The notes: generated from the letters alone by a model not told the origin. A DNA stretch of 16,798 nt from JASFQI01 sp050115555 (GCA_050115555.1 JASFQI010000075.1:1-16798), one strand, 5' to 3'; numbered from the stretch's first letter, positions 6,963 to 14,729 are shown. Numbers and translations are program-made.

Positions 6963-7766
6963 ATGCTGTATTGCCGGTCGTTTGCGATCTGCAATGGGAT
7001 CATGTTGATTCTGTTCCTGTTTTTTTCGAACGGTTGTTCTTCGGGGCCTGGAGTCAGGGCATACCGCCCATCAGTGAGGAGGGTCGTTGTCCCTGAAACG
7101 GTCGAAGGACAGGCCGTGAGGCCTTATGAGGTACACGGAGTGACATATTACCCACTGCCGGATGCCCAAGGTTTCGTTCAGACGGGAAAGGCCTCCTGGT
7201 ATGGGAAAAAATTTCACGGCCGGAACACGTCAAGCGGTGAAAGATACGACATGTACGCATCTACAGCAGCGCACAAAACCCTGCCGTTCGGGACCCAGGT
7301 GCACGTGACCAATCTCCGGAACGGCCGATCCACGGTCGTCCGCATCAACGACCGCGGGCCTTTTGTCAAGGGACGAATTATCGATTTGTCCTACTCGTCG
7401 GCGCGGGAGATCGGTCTGGTCGGCCCGGGAGTGACGGATGTTCGCATTCGAGCTCTTGCCAGGCAGGTGGGAACGGAGGAAAAACCCGAGGGAGGCGTAC
7501 GACCGGTGGTGGAGGCGCAGGACCTCACGGTCGGGGAGTTCACCGTGCAGGTGGGGGCCTTTCTCAGTCGGGAAAACGCCTCCGACCTGGCCAACCGCTT
7601 GAAGGTCATCTATGACTACGTCACCGTCACCGTCTATGTGGATGAGCTCGCGCGGAAGCTGCATCGCGTCCGCGTTTCCCGGTCGAATTCCCTGCAGGCT
7701 GCGGGCAAGATCGAGAAAGCCTTGGAGGAGATGGGATTTACAGGTGCGTTTGTTGTCAGGATGTAG
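6963..7766 (+). CDS. rlpA: RlpA-like septal lipoprotein (DPBB + SPOR), probable lytic transglycosylase
   Basis: 267 aa from the ATG at 6963. A hydrophobic segment followed by FSNGC (Cys25) looks like a lipoprotein signal, although the lipobox is imperfect. The double-psi beta-barrel spans about 75-165 and keeps Glu93 (SGERYD), His104 (AAHKTLP) and Asp130 (NDRGPF), which correspond to residues important in RlpA lytic transglycosylases. A SPOR domain at about 191-265 (GEFTVQVGAF) would bind denuded septal glycan. RlpA cleaves peptidoglycan strands at division sites in the periplasm. The frame is open upstream to an ATG at 6888, but that puts 49 residues before the lipid Cys, so 6963 is preferred; its ribosome site is poor. 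The 3' end overlaps the convergent ihfA-like gene by 11 bp. Confidence 0.92.
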   Translation: MLYCRSFAICNGIMLILFLFFSNGCSSGPGVRAYRPSVRRVVVPETVEGQAVRPYEVHGVTYYPLPDAQGFVQTGKASWYGKKFHGRNTSSGERYDMYASTAAHKTLPFGTQVHVTNLRNGRSTVVRINDRGPFVKGRIIDLSYSSAREIGLVGPGVTDVRIRALARQVGTEEKPEGGVRPVVEAQDLTVGEFTVQVGAFLSRENASDLANRLKVIYDYVTVTVYVDELARKLHRVRVSRSNSLQAAGKIEKALEEMGFTGAFVVRM

Positions 7767-8052
7767 GGGGGGATTCGTTGATCTTCCTGCGAAGCACCCC
7801 GGAGGTTTTGAATACCACGACCCGCCTTGCACGAAGCCTGAGGTCCTCCGTGGTCTGGGGATTCCTCCCGCGCCTGGCCGCCTTGTCCTTTACCACGAAT
7901 TTCCCGAAACCGCTGACAAGGAGGTCTTCACTTTTCTCGAGCGTTTCCTTGATGATCTCGAAGAGGGTTTCCACCACGGCACGGGACTGGGTCTTACTCA
8001 GTCCCACATTGTTGTATATATCCGTGATCAGCCGTTCCTTGGTCAGCGACAT
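7756..8052 (-). CDS. ihfA: HU/IHF-family DNA-bending protein, IHF-alpha-like
   Basis: 98 aa, the size of IHF subunits. The family signature is at 48-67 (GFGKFVVKDKAARRGRNPQT), with the intercalating-proline arm RGRNPQT (61-67). The short tail after the core (residues 91-98) and the MSLTKERLITDIYNNVGLSK start resemble IHF alpha more than HU; the subunit assignment is probable rather than certain. It bends DNA and assists recombination, replication and sigma-54 promoters in the nucleoid. A strong AGGAGG lies 9 nt before the ATG at 8052. It has its own good promoter between coaD and itself. The stop codon lies inside the end of rlpA on the other strand. Confidence 0.9.
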   Translation of the reverse strand: MSLTKERLITDIYNNVGLSKTQSRAVVETLFEIIKETLEKSEDLLVSGFGKFVVKDKAARRGRNPQTTEDLRLRARRVVVFKTSGVLRRKINESPPTS

Positions 8053-8114
8053 CGCGTGGATCCTCCTCTAAGATTTCGGTAATTACCCGTGACTATTTGT
8101 TTTCTTGGATTTTC

Positions 8115-8143
8115 ACTATGAAGAATGGGGATGCCGGTGTCAA
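8115..8143 (-). promoter_or_regulatory. Sigma-70-type promoter for the ihfA-like gene
   Basis: Minus-strand TTGACA (8143-8138), exactly 17 bp, then CATAGT (8120-8115, 4 of 6 consensus). It lies in the 98-bp coaD-ihfA spacer with the predicted start site near 8108, leaving a leader of about 55 nt before the ATG. ihfA can therefore be expressed apart from coaD. Confidence 0.65.
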
Positions 8144-8150
8144 GCATTTT

Positions 8151-8636
8151 TTAGTAACCGAATTTCTCCTTCAGCTTCGTGCAGACGTTCGGGGGAACAA
8201 GCCCGCTGATATCTCCCCCCAGGCTTGCCGCCTCCTTGATGATGGTCGAGCTGATGTAAAACCACTTGTAGTCCGTCATCAAGAAAATGGATTGCACGTC
8301 TCGGTTCATCTTCCGGTTCATGAGGGCCATCTGGAACTCGTACTCGAAGTCTGACAGTGCACGCAAGCCCCTCAGAATGACCTTGGCCTTCTTTTTTACC
8401 GCGTAGTCGACGAGCAGACCGTCAAAGCTCTCTACCTCCACGTTGTCTTTCTTACCCAGGGCTTCCTGAATCATTTCGATCCGTTCCTCCATGGAGAAAA
8501 GGGTGTGCTTCTGCGGGTTGATCAGGATGGCGATGATCACCTTGTCAAAGATGTTCAGCCCGCGTTTCAGGATGCTCAGGTGGCCGTTGGTGATGGGGTC
8601 GAACGTTCCCGGGTAGATTGCGATGCGTGCGCTCAT
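8151..8636 (-). CDS. coaD: Phosphopantetheine adenylyltransferase
   Basis: 161 aa, normal for CoaD. The nucleotidyltransferase motif GTFDPITNGH (10-19, TNGH as the T/HxGH element) and the C-terminal ISSTIIKE (128-135) are intact, and ILRGLRALSDFEYE (87-100) is typical. It transfers AMP from ATP to 4'-phosphopantetheine, the penultimate step of coenzyme A synthesis in the cytoplasm. The ATG at 8636 has GGAG 6 nt upstream. It follows rsmD by 72 bp, a pairing conserved in many bacteria, which supports both calls. Confidence 0.97.
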   Translation of the reverse strand: MSARIAIYPGTFDPITNGHLSILKRGLNIFDKVIIAILINPQKHTLFSMEERIEMIQEALGKKDNVEVESFDGLLVDYAVKKKAKVILRGLRALSDFEYEFQMALMNRKMNRDVQSIFLMTDYKWFYISSTIIKEAASLGGDISGLVPPNVCTKLKEKFGY

Positions 8637-8708
8637 GGTGTGTTCTCCACTCGTTCGTCAGGTTCAGCTCATCTCGCTCGAACATGCTCCTCGTGTTCCC
8701 AGCGTGCC

Positions 8709-9272
8709 TTAAGACCGGATCTCGTATTCCAGGAGGTGTATGCACGTGTCCCCGTAACGCCGGCTGTCGAGGAGCTGCAGGGCACCTGTCGGGACCGACA
8801 GTGTCTCGTCCCATGCCGTTTCCGCCACGATCAGGCTACCGGGTGCCAGTATTTCGCTCCCCCCCAGAGCGGTGAGCACCGGGGGGATCAACCCTTGCCG
8901 ATAGGGCGGGTCCACGAACACCAGGGTTTCGTGTGGTGCGCCTGATCTGAGGCGCCTCGGCAGGCCTCGCCTCAGGTCCTGCCGGATCAGGGAGGCAGCA
9001 TGCAGCAATCCGCACTGCCTCAGGTTCTTTTCGATGAGGCGCAAGGCCTGAGCCGCCCGGTCCACGAAGACGGCATGTTCTGCGCCGCGGCTCAGGGCTT
9101 CGATCCCCAGGGCCCCGGATCCCGCAAAGAGGTCCAGTACTTGTAACTCCTTGAGATCCTGCCCGATTTTATCGAACACAGCTTCCCGTACCCGATCCGA
9201 GGTCGGGCGGATTTCAAGACCTTTCATGGGGACGAGCCGGCGCCCCCTCATTTGACCGCCCGTGATTCTCAC
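8709..9272 (-). CDS. rsmD: 16S rRNA (guanine966-N2)-methyltransferase
   Basis: 187 aa, family length. It begins MRITGGQMRGRRL, typical for RsmD, has the SAM-binding motif DLFAGSGALG (47-56) and the N2-guanine methyltransferase motif DPPY (121-124). It methylates G966 of 16S rRNA in the small subunit. The start codon is GTG (9272) with AAAGG 5 nt upstream; the conserved N-terminus leaves little doubt about it. It precedes coaD in the usual order and lies 60 bp after psd, probably in one transcript. Confidence 0.95.
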   Translation of the reverse strand: MRITGGQMRGRRLVPMKGLEIRPTSDRVREAVFDKIGQDLKELQVLDLFAGSGALGIEALSRGAEHAVFVDRAAQALRLIEKNLRQCGLLHAASLIRQDLRRGLPRRLRSGAPHETLVFVDPPYRQGLIPPVLTALGGSEILAPGSLIVAETAWDETLSVPTGALQLLDSRRYGDTCIHLLEYEIRS

Positions 9273-9332
9273 CTAGGCCTTTCCGGGAAAGATCTGCTGT
9301 GCGTCACCCGTTGCCCCTTTCGCCGGGAGCCG

Positions 9333-10007
9333 TCAGTGAAGGTAAGCGATGACGCTTTGGCCGGCCTTGACGCCCTGGCCGGGTTGAACGGCAACCTGTG
9401 TATGTTCCGGGAGATAGACATCCAGACGGGAGCCGAAGCGGATGAGTCCAAAACGCTGGCCCGCGCGTACCCGGTCTCCGGGCTCCACCCAACAGGCGAT
9501 GCGCCGGGCCACAAGGCCGGCGACCTGGACAACGGCCAGGCGTTTCCCGTCCTCGGTTTCAAGGGTCACCCGGTTGCGTTCATTCTGCTCCGAGGCCTTA
9601 TCCAGGTTGGCGGAAAAAAAACGGCCGGCATGGTAGCGGATCGAGGAAACCACACCGTTCGTGATCATGCGATTCACGTGTACATTGAAGAGGGACATGA
9701 AAATACACACCAGCACGCAGGGGCTCCCGAGCGGGTTGTCGGCCATGTCCAGGGTAACGGTCTTAATCACCTTGCCGTCGGCAGGGGAGTACACGGCGTT
9801 TTGCGGGCCGTCCGGGGTGCGTTCCGGGTCGCGGAAGAACCAGGCCGTGAAAAGGGTGAGCAGGGCCAGAATCATGGTAGGCAGCAGAAACCCGAGAAGG
9901 GCCGCCAGGAGGGTGAGCGCGGTACCGATGCCGATAAAGGGGAGGCCCTCCCGAGCCAGGGGAAACGTGTTTTCCACTCGTGTTTTTTGATTTCTTGGAG
10001 ATGTCAT
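9333..10007 (-). CDS. psd: Phosphatidylserine decarboxylase proenzyme
   Basis: 224 aa, the short (type 2, Sinorhizobium-like) proenzyme. Hydrophobic N-terminal segments at about 23-57 anchor it to the inner membrane. SPADG (74-78), NVHVNR (His110) and the self-cleavage site FGS (191-193) are present; cleavage between Gly192 and Ser193 would give the pyruvoyl prosthetic group. It makes phosphatidylethanolamine from phosphatidylserine. The usual partner gene pssA is not in the window. It starts a minus-strand group with rsmD and coaD and has a promoter candidate 54-81 bp upstream. The ribosome site before the ATG at 10007 is unremarkable. Confidence 0.95.
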   Translation of the reverse strand: MTSPRNQKTRVENTFPLAREGLPFIGIGTALTLLAALLGFLLPTMILALLTLFTAWFFRDPERTPDGPQNAVYSPADGKVIKTVTLDMADNPLGSPCVLVCIFMSLFNVHVNRMITNGVVSSIRYHAGRFFSANLDKASEQNERNRVTLETEDGKRLAVVQVAGLVARRIACWVEPGDRVRAGQRFGLIRFGSRLDVYLPEHTQVAVQPGQGVKAGQSVIAYLH

Positions 10008-10060
10008 GCGTTCTCTGTTTCCTCAGGCCTGGACATGGCTGCCCGCAAGCGCGAAGGAAC

Positions 10061-10088
10061 CCTATCGTTTTCACGCCTCATTTGTCAA
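10061..10088 (-). promoter_or_regulatory. Candidate promoter for psd-rsmD-coaD
   Basis: Minus-strand TTGACA (10088-10083), a 16-bp spacer and GATAGG (10066-10061; only 3 of 6 match). The predicted start site is near 10054, giving a leader of about 46 nt before psd. The perfect -35 in non-coding DNA at the right distance is the main support. Confidence 0.45.
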
Positions 10089-10302
10089 CGGCCTTGTGCG
10101 CTATTCGCTCCCGCCCATGGCTGTTCGTCAGCCGTGCCGGGTGCCGGGTTAAAGGTTAAAGGTAAAAGGTAAAAGGTAAAAGGTAAAAGGTAAAAAGACA
10201 AAGGATCGCTGGAAAAGGCGTGATTCAGAACACCAGCCGATACCAAATTGCGATTTTCCTTTTCACTTGGCTCCTTCAACAGCTCGGGCCCAAAGGGCCC
10301 TC
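10089..10302. other. psd-tsaB intergenic gap, no gene seen
   Basis: The gap from 10008 to 10335 holds the psd promoter candidate, two facing heptamer arrays (listed separately) and a self-complementary GGGCCC-AAA-GGGCCC hairpin at 10286-10300 with no U-run. I found no credible coding frame: the long plus-strand frames crossing it lack protein character and overlap psd or tsaB. Confidence 0.6.
10147..10195 (+). repeat. Heptamer tandem array, two GGTTAAA then five GGTAAAA
   Basis: Seven contiguous 7-bp units, the last five identical. It is about 140 bp upstream of the psd start, on the far side of the psd promoter candidate. It faces a second degenerate period-7 array at 10303-10358 in inverted orientation. 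Unit number could vary by slippage. Confidence 0.95.
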
Positions 10303-10358
10303 CCTTTGACCTTATCCCCTTCCCCCTTCGACCTTTCACCTTTCACCTTGTTCCTTGC
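10303..10358 (-). repeat. Degenerate heptamer array running into the 3' end of tsaB
   Basis: Eight 7-bp units in register, from CCTTTGA and CCTTATC through two exact ACCTTTC copies (10331-10344) to TCCTTGC. On the minus strand the units read GGTGAAA, closely related to the GGTAAAA array at 10147 but in opposite orientation. It covers the tsaB stop codon and encodes the last residues of TsaB. Confidence 0.75.
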
Positions 10359-11079
10359 TTTCCTGGAGCCTCGGATCGTTCGGGGCAGGGGATTTCTGAA
10401 AGGGGCCCGGCCGGATGTCCGGAGGACGGAAGTACACGGGAACCAGGTCCCGAAGGTCGTCCGCATCCCGGTTCCTCAGTCGCTCCAGGCCGAGGGCTCC
10501 GACAGAGGAGGCCGAAGGGTGCCAGAACGATGGAGGGGCGAGACGTGCGAGATCCCCCGGGCAGGAACGAATCAAGGCGCCCTGCCGATGGTAATCGTTG
10601 CCGATGAACAGGGTGGGGGCCCGGGTGGCTTCGAAAAGGCGGTCTTCACGAATGCAGATATCCTTTTCCAGTCGGATCATGCGTCCCGAGGGTTCACATT
10701 GAAAGAGTGCGGAAAAGGTCTCGCCTTTCCTTGAGTCGAGCAGGGGGCGCACAGGGAGGTCGGAGAAAGGAATGCGGCGGGCCAGGGCCGCCAGGCTGGA
10801 GACACCGACAACCGGGACATCGAGCGCCTGCGCCATGCCCTTGGCTGTGGCAAGGCCGACGCGCAACCCGGTGAAGCTCCCCGGACCCGTGGATACGATG
10901 ATGCCCTCGATGTCCGAGGGAACGTTTCCTGTGGATTCCAGCAGGAAATCCACGACCGGCATAAACCCCTGGAAGTTTTTCCGGCCAAGCCCACCGGCAT
11001 ATTCGGCCGACACCACGCCGTCCTCGAGCAGGGCGGCGGCTCCGAACTGTAGGGTGGAGGTGCTGAAGGCGAGATACAT
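10336..11079 (-). CDS. tsaB: tRNA threonylcarbamoyladenosine biosynthesis protein TsaB
   Basis: 247 aa, ASKHA-fold TsaB. The hallmark VSTGPGSFTGLRVGLATAKG lies at 62-81, and YFRPPDIRP occurs near the usual C-terminus. TsaB pairs with TsaD and TsaE in the cytoplasm to make t6A at position 37 of ANN-decoding tRNAs. The ATG at 11079 has only a poor AAGAAA upstream. The protein continues for about 22 residues past the YFRPPDIRP motif, and the final part (QESKEQGER) is encoded by the heptamer array, suggesting the gene end was eroded or extended by repeats. It follows rseP by 49 bp and is the last gene of the minus-strand cluster. Confidence 0.94.
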   Translation of the reverse strand: MYLAFSTSTLQFGAAALLEDGVVSAEYAGGLGRKNFQGFMPVVDFLLESTGNVPSDIEGIIVSTGPGSFTGLRVGLATAKGMAQALDVPVVGVSSLAALARRIPFSDLPVRPLLDSRKGETFSALFQCEPSGRMIRLEKDICIREDRLFEATRAPTLFIGNDYHRQGALIRSCPGDLARLAPPSFWHPSASSVGALGLERLRNRDADDLRDLVPVYFRPPDIRPGPFQKSPAPNDPRLQESKEQGER

Positions 11080-11089
11080 GATTGTTTTT

Positions 11090-11113
11090 CTTGGCGTCTT
11101 TGCGTCTTGGCGA
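11090..11113 (-). repeat. Octamer triplet in the rseP-tsaB spacer
   Basis: Three 8-bp units in register: CTTGGCGT, CTTTGCGT, CTTGGCGA. It fills half of the 49-bp spacer, just upstream of the poor tsaB ribosome site. Confidence 0.8.
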
Positions 11114-11128
11114 GAGGACGATTTTCTC

Positions 11129-12226
11129 TCACTCCAAGAACTGTCGGATCAGCCGCGCGATGTCGTTGTAAAACACAACGGCCATAAGGCTGATCAGAAT
11201 GAAGAGCCCCACCTTCTGGGCGATTTCGCGTTTCCGTAAGCTGAGAGGTTTGCCGATCACCAGCTCCACGAGAAGAAACAGGATGACGCCCCCGTCCAGG
11301 ATGGGCACGGGTAAAAGGTTCAACACGCCCAGGTTGACGCTGATGACCGCCATGAAGGGGATCAGGTAGGTAAAGCTTTCCCGGGCGAGCTGTCCGGTCA
11401 TTTGGCCGATCATGATCGGGCCTCCCACCGTTTCTATGGGCACGACCCGTTGAAAGAGCTTGACGATCGTGAGCAGGGTAAGCTCGGTGATCTCCCAGGT
11501 CCGAACCGCGGCCTCCCGCATGGCCGTGACCGGTCCCATCTCCACACTTCGATAGGTCCCGGAGGCCACAATGCCGATCAGGGCCGTTCGAACCTCTTCT
11601 CCGAACAGATTCTTGACCACGGAGAGTTCCGGGGTCACAGTGAGCTCCAGGGTTTCTCCGTCCCGCACCAGGCGGAAGACCAGGGGATCTCCTGCACGTT
11701 CCCGGACCGTCTCCTTGAGCTCCTCCCAGGAATCCACTGGTGTCCCTTCCACGGCCACGACCACGTCCCCCTTTTTCACCCCGGCGCGGTCCGCCGGGGA
11801 GTCTTCCGTGACTTGCCCTACCTCGGTCGTCAGGACCTGGGTACCTGAGATCGCATACATACCGCCGAAGAGGAGAAAGGCCAGGAAGAAGTTGAACACA
11901 GGGCCGGCCGCCACGATCGCGATGCGCTTCCAGGGGTGTTGCACGTTGAAGGCGCGTTTCAGATCCGCCGGGGCAAGAGGTTTTTCTTGCTCCTCAGACT
12001 CATTTTCACCCAGCATTTTGACGTAGCCACCCAGTGGCACAGCTGAAATCAGGTACTCGGTCTCCCCGATTTGCCGTCCGACGAGTTTCTTGCCGAACCC
12101 CAGAGAGAACCGCAGGACCTTGACGTCAAAGGCCTTGGCCACCAGGAAATGGCCCAGTTCATGACAAAAGATGAGCACCCCGAGCACCACGGCAAAGGGG
12201 AGCAGATAGTAGATGAGGATGTCCAT
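11129..12226 (-). CDS. rseP: RseP-type site-2 zinc metalloprotease
   Basis: 365 aa, an inner-membrane intramembrane protease. The zinc motif HELGH is at 22-26 in TM1; a single PDZ domain lies at about 130-205; the third metal ligand is in NLLPVPILDGG (303-313, Asp311); a hydrophobic segment follows near the C-terminus (about 340-353). One PDZ makes it the short form compared with the E. coli enzyme of about 450 aa with two. It cuts anti-sigma factors and remnant signal peptides within the membrane. The ATG at 12226 is preceded by AGGTGA; the frame stays open 10 codons further but the extra residues are not family-like. It lies downstream of dxr, its usual neighbour, after 237 bp. Confidence 0.95.
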   Translation of the reverse strand: MDILIYYLLPFAVVLGVLIFCHELGHFLVAKAFDVKVLRFSLGFGKKLVGRQIGETEYLISAVPLGGYVKMLGENESEEQEKPLAPADLKRAFNVQHPWKRIAIVAAGPVFNFFLAFLLFGGMYAISGTQVLTTEVGQVTEDSPADRAGVKKGDVVVAVEGTPVDSWEELKETVRERAGDPLVFRLVRDGETLELTVTPELSVVKNLFGEEVRTALIGIVASGTYRSVEMGPVTAMREAAVRTWEITELTLLTIVKLFQRVVPIETVGGPIMIGQMTGQLARESFTYLIPFMAVISVNLGVLNLLPVPILDGGVILFLLVELVIGKPLSLRKREIAQKVGLFILISLMAVVFYNDIARLIRQFLE

Positions 12227-12364
12227 AATCACCTGTTCATTTGGGGCCCACCGCAACTTGCTGCGGGAAGATTCAAGTAAGGTACGGAATATGGATGGAG
12301 TCGCAAAAAGCAGTGAGCAGGAGATTTGCCCCTAGCGATTCCAAGACTTATCAACGCAGCCAAT

Positions 12365-12394
12365 GGCGGTCTAGCAGGTTTTTGCTGGACCGCC
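12365..12394. repeat. Twelve-bp stem hairpin in the dxr-rseP spacer
   Basis: GGCGGTCTAGCA (12365-12376) pairs with TGCTGGACCGCC (12383-12394) through one wobble, with a 6-nt loop GGTTTT. Neither side ends in a proper U-run (plus strand GATATTTT). It may be a dispersed palindrome or an mRNA processing hairpin. Confidence 0.7.
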
Positions 12395-12436
12395 GATATT
12401 TTCACCCCGGGAGCGCCCTTGCGCTTGCCCGAGGCG

Positions 12437-12465
12437 CGGCCGGAAGGAGGACGGCCGGTTTTTTT
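12437..12465 (+). terminator. Intrinsic-terminator-shaped element facing plus, abutting the dxr stop
   Basis: CGGCCG (12437-12442), a 9-nt loop and CGGCCG (12452-12457) are followed by seven Ts (12459-12465). The T-run overlaps the dxr stop codon (TAA on minus). All nearby genes run on minus, so the element faces against them. On the minus strand it is an A-tract followed by a hairpin. Confidence 0.5.
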
Positions 12466-13636
12466 ACCCCGCCTCCATGTCCTGTCTCCCAATCACGTCT
12501 CGGGCCGTCCGGCGGGCCCATTCGTCCGCTTCCATGACGTTCTCAATGGTTTCGATCGCATGCGTGACGTGCATCTCCATGACCCGTTCTACGAGCTTCG
12601 CAATGCCCAGGTAAGACAGCTCCCCATCGAGAAAGGCTTCCACAGCGATTTCGTTGGCGGCGTTCAGCACGGCGGGGATGCTGGCCCCGGTCTCCGTCGC
12701 ATGCAGGGCCAATCCGAGGCAACGGAATCGCTCCAGGTCCGGCTTTTCAAACGTGAGGGCCGGAATCTCGTGGAAGTCGAGCGGGGCGATCGAGGTCTCC
12801 AGGTGCCTGGGGTAGGAAAGCGCATAGCTAATGGGTGTGATCATGTGAGGCACGCCGAGCTGGGCGATGACGGATCCGTCCCTGTACTCCGCCATGGAAT
12901 GGATAATGCTCTGGGGATGAATGAGCACGCTGATCCGGGATATGTCCAGGCCGAAGAGCCAGCGGGCCTCGATGACCTCCAGCCCCTTGTTCATGAGCGT
13001 GGCCGAGTCCACGGTGACCTTGGGACCCATATCCCAGTTGGGATGGTTCAGGGCCTGCTCCGGGGTCACGGAGGCCATCTCCTCCAGGGAAAGATCCCGA
13101 AAGGGCCCGCCCGAGGCGGTGAGAATGATGCGCTTCAGGTCTTCCCGCCGGTGTCCCTGGAGGCTTTGCAGCACGGCGCTGTGCTCGCTGTCAATGGGCA
13201 GGATGTGCACGCCGTTTTCTGCGGCCTTGCGCATGACCAGATCCCCGGCCATGACCAGGGTTTCCTTGTTGGCCAGGGCCACGTTTTTACCCGACTGGAC
13301 CGCGGCATAAGTGGGTTCGAGGCCGGCCGCTCCTGTAATGGCGGAGATCACCGTGTTCACGCCCTCCAGGGTCGCCGCACGAATGCATCCGTCCCGACCC
13401 CAGAGCACCTCCGTCGGTGTCTCCGGTCCCAGGCTCTCCCGCAACTCCCGCGCGGGTTCGGCGTTCATGACCGCAACCAGGCGCGGCTGAAACCGCTTCA
13501 CCTGCTCGGCGAGCAGAGAGATGTTTTGCCCGGCCACGAGGGCCTCTACCCTGTATTGCTGCGGGTTCGACGCAATGACATCGAGCGCATTGCGTCCGAT
13601 GGACCCTGTGGAACCAAGCAGGGCAATGGTTTTCAT
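12464..13636 (-). CDS. dxr: 1-deoxy-D-xylulose 5-phosphate reductoisomerase
   Basis: 390 aa, normal length. NADPH loop GSTGSIG (8-14), NKETLVMAG (123-131), metal ligands Asp149 and Glu151 in PIDSEHSA and Glu220 in MNKGLEVIEA, the substrate loop NHPNWDMGPKVTVDSATLMN (197-216) and HPQSIIHSM are all intact. It converts DXP to MEP in the non-mevalonate isoprenoid pathway, feeding undecaprenyl phosphate and quinones. The start at 13636 (MKTIALLG) fits the family; an in-frame ATG at 13660 is an alternative, and the open frame to 13915 overlaps uxs and is not coding. Normally it directly follows cdsA; here uxs lies 94 bp upstream instead. Confidence 0.97.
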   Translation of the reverse strand: MKTIALLGSTGSIGRNALDVIASNPQQYRVEALVAGQNISLLAEQVKRFQPRLVAVMNAEPARELRESLGPETPTEVLWGRDGCIRAATLEGVNTVISAITGAAGLEPTYAAVQSGKNVALANKETLVMAGDLVMRKAAENGVHILPIDSEHSAVLQSLQGHRREDLKRIILTASGGPFRDLSLEEMASVTPEQALNHPNWDMGPKVTVDSATLMNKGLEVIEARWLFGLDISRISVLIHPQSIIHSMAEYRDGSVIAQLGVPHMITPISYALSYPRHLETSIAPLDFHEIPALTFEKPDLERFRCLGLALHATETGASIPAVLNAANEIAVEAFLDGELSYLGIAKLVERVMEMHVTHAIETIENVMEADEWARRTARDVIGRQDMEAG

Positions 13637-13730
13637 GGAAGACTCGCCCGTTTCCATCATCCTTGTCCACGACCGTTGCGCGTGTACGTTCTTTCTCTCC
13701 TCATCCGCTGCAGTTCTTTGCCCCTGCGGA

Positions 13731-14693
13731 TCAGCCCTCCGCCATGAGCTTCCGGAAGTAGCCGATGGTTTTTTCCAGTCCCTCCTCGAGACCGACAACC
13801 GGAGACCATTCGAGCCTCTCCCGGGCCATGCGGATGTCCGGCCTCCGCCGTTGGGGATCGTCGTGAGGCAGGGGATGGTGCTCCACCCTGGAGCGGGAGT
13901 TCGCCAACCGAACAATGGTCTCCGCCAGGATGCGAATCTCGCACTCCTCCGGGTTGCCGAGATTCACCGGGCCGGTAAAGTCGTCCGGGGCATCCATCAT
14001 GTGGATCAGCCCTTCGACCATGTCGTCCACGTAGCAGAACGATCTCGTCTGGGTGCCGTCCCCGTAAATCGTGATGGGTTCGTTCCGCAGGGCCTGCAAA
14101 ATGAAGCTGCTGACCACGCGCCCGTCGGCCGGGTGCATGCGTGGGCCATAGGTATTGAAGATGCGGACCACTCGTATGTTCACGTGGTTTTGACGGTGGT
14201 AGTCGAAGAACAGGGTCTCTGCGCAGCGCTTTCCCTCGTCATAACAGGCCCGAAGCCCGATGGGGTTCACGTGGCCCCAGTAGGATTCCGGCTGAGGGTG
14301 AACATCCGGGTCGCCGTAAACCTCGCTCGTGGACGCCTGAAGGATTCGGGCCTTGACCCGCTTGGCCAGGCCCAGCATGTGGATGGCCCCCATGACGCTG
14401 GTCTTGGTGGTCTTGACCGGGTTGTACTGGTAGTGGATGGGAGAGGCGGGACAGGCCAGGTTGTAAATTTGGTCCACCTCGAGAAAGATGGGGTTGACCA
14501 GGTCGTGGCGAATCAGCTCGAAGCGCTTGTCGTCCATGAGGTGGAACACGTTTCGCTTCCTGCCCGTGAAGTAGTTGTCCAGACAGATCACGTAGGCGCC
14601 GTTTTCCAGCAGGCGCTCGCACAGGTGCGAGCCCAGAAAACCGGCGCCGCCGGTCACCAGAATGCGCTCCTTGTCGTACGAGTTCCTTGGCAT
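13731..14693 (-). CDS. uxs: UDP-glucuronate decarboxylase (UDP-xylose synthase), extended SDR
   Basis: 320 aa, close to bacterial UXS length. Seen: NAD loop TGGAGFLG (14-21), LACPASPIHYQYNPVKTTKT (79-98), a stretch typical of UXS rather than of epimerases or dehydratases, catalytic STSE (121-124), and Tyr151/Lys155 (YDEGK). It oxidises and decarboxylates UDP-glucuronate to UDP-xylose for polysaccharide synthesis. The ATG at 14693 has AAAGGAGG (14703-14710) 9 nt upstream, a strong site overlapping a longer, unlikely reading frame. No other polysaccharide gene is nearby. It is inserted into the cdsA-dxr cluster, downstream of a 1.2-kb repeat-rich gap. Confidence 0.93.
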   Translation of the reverse strand: MPRNSYDKERILVTGGAGFLGSHLCERLLENGAYVICLDNYFTGRKRNVFHLMDDKRFELIRHDLVNPIFLEVDQIYNLACPASPIHYQYNPVKTTKTSVMGAIHMLGLAKRVKARILQASTSEVYGDPDVHPQPESYWGHVNPIGLRACYDEGKRCAETLFFDYHRQNHVNIRVVRIFNTYGPRMHPADGRVVSSFILQALRNEPITIYGDGTQTRSFCYVDDMVEGLIHMMDAPDDFTGPVNLGNPEECEIRILAETIVRLANSRSRVEHHPLPHDDPQRRRPDIRMARERLEWSPVVGLEEGLEKTIGYFRKLMAEG

Positions 14694-14729
14694 GCTCAAC
14701 GGCCTCCTTTGCACCGCCGATCGTTTTCC

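Noticed and set aside
10147..10195. Heptamer array as a CRISPR
   Set aside because: Units are 7 bp and contiguous with no spacers.
12326..13747. 473-codon open frame on plus across dxr
   Set aside because: Antisense shadow of dxr, which is complete and motif-perfect; the plus product is His/Gly/Arg-rich with no recognisable fold.
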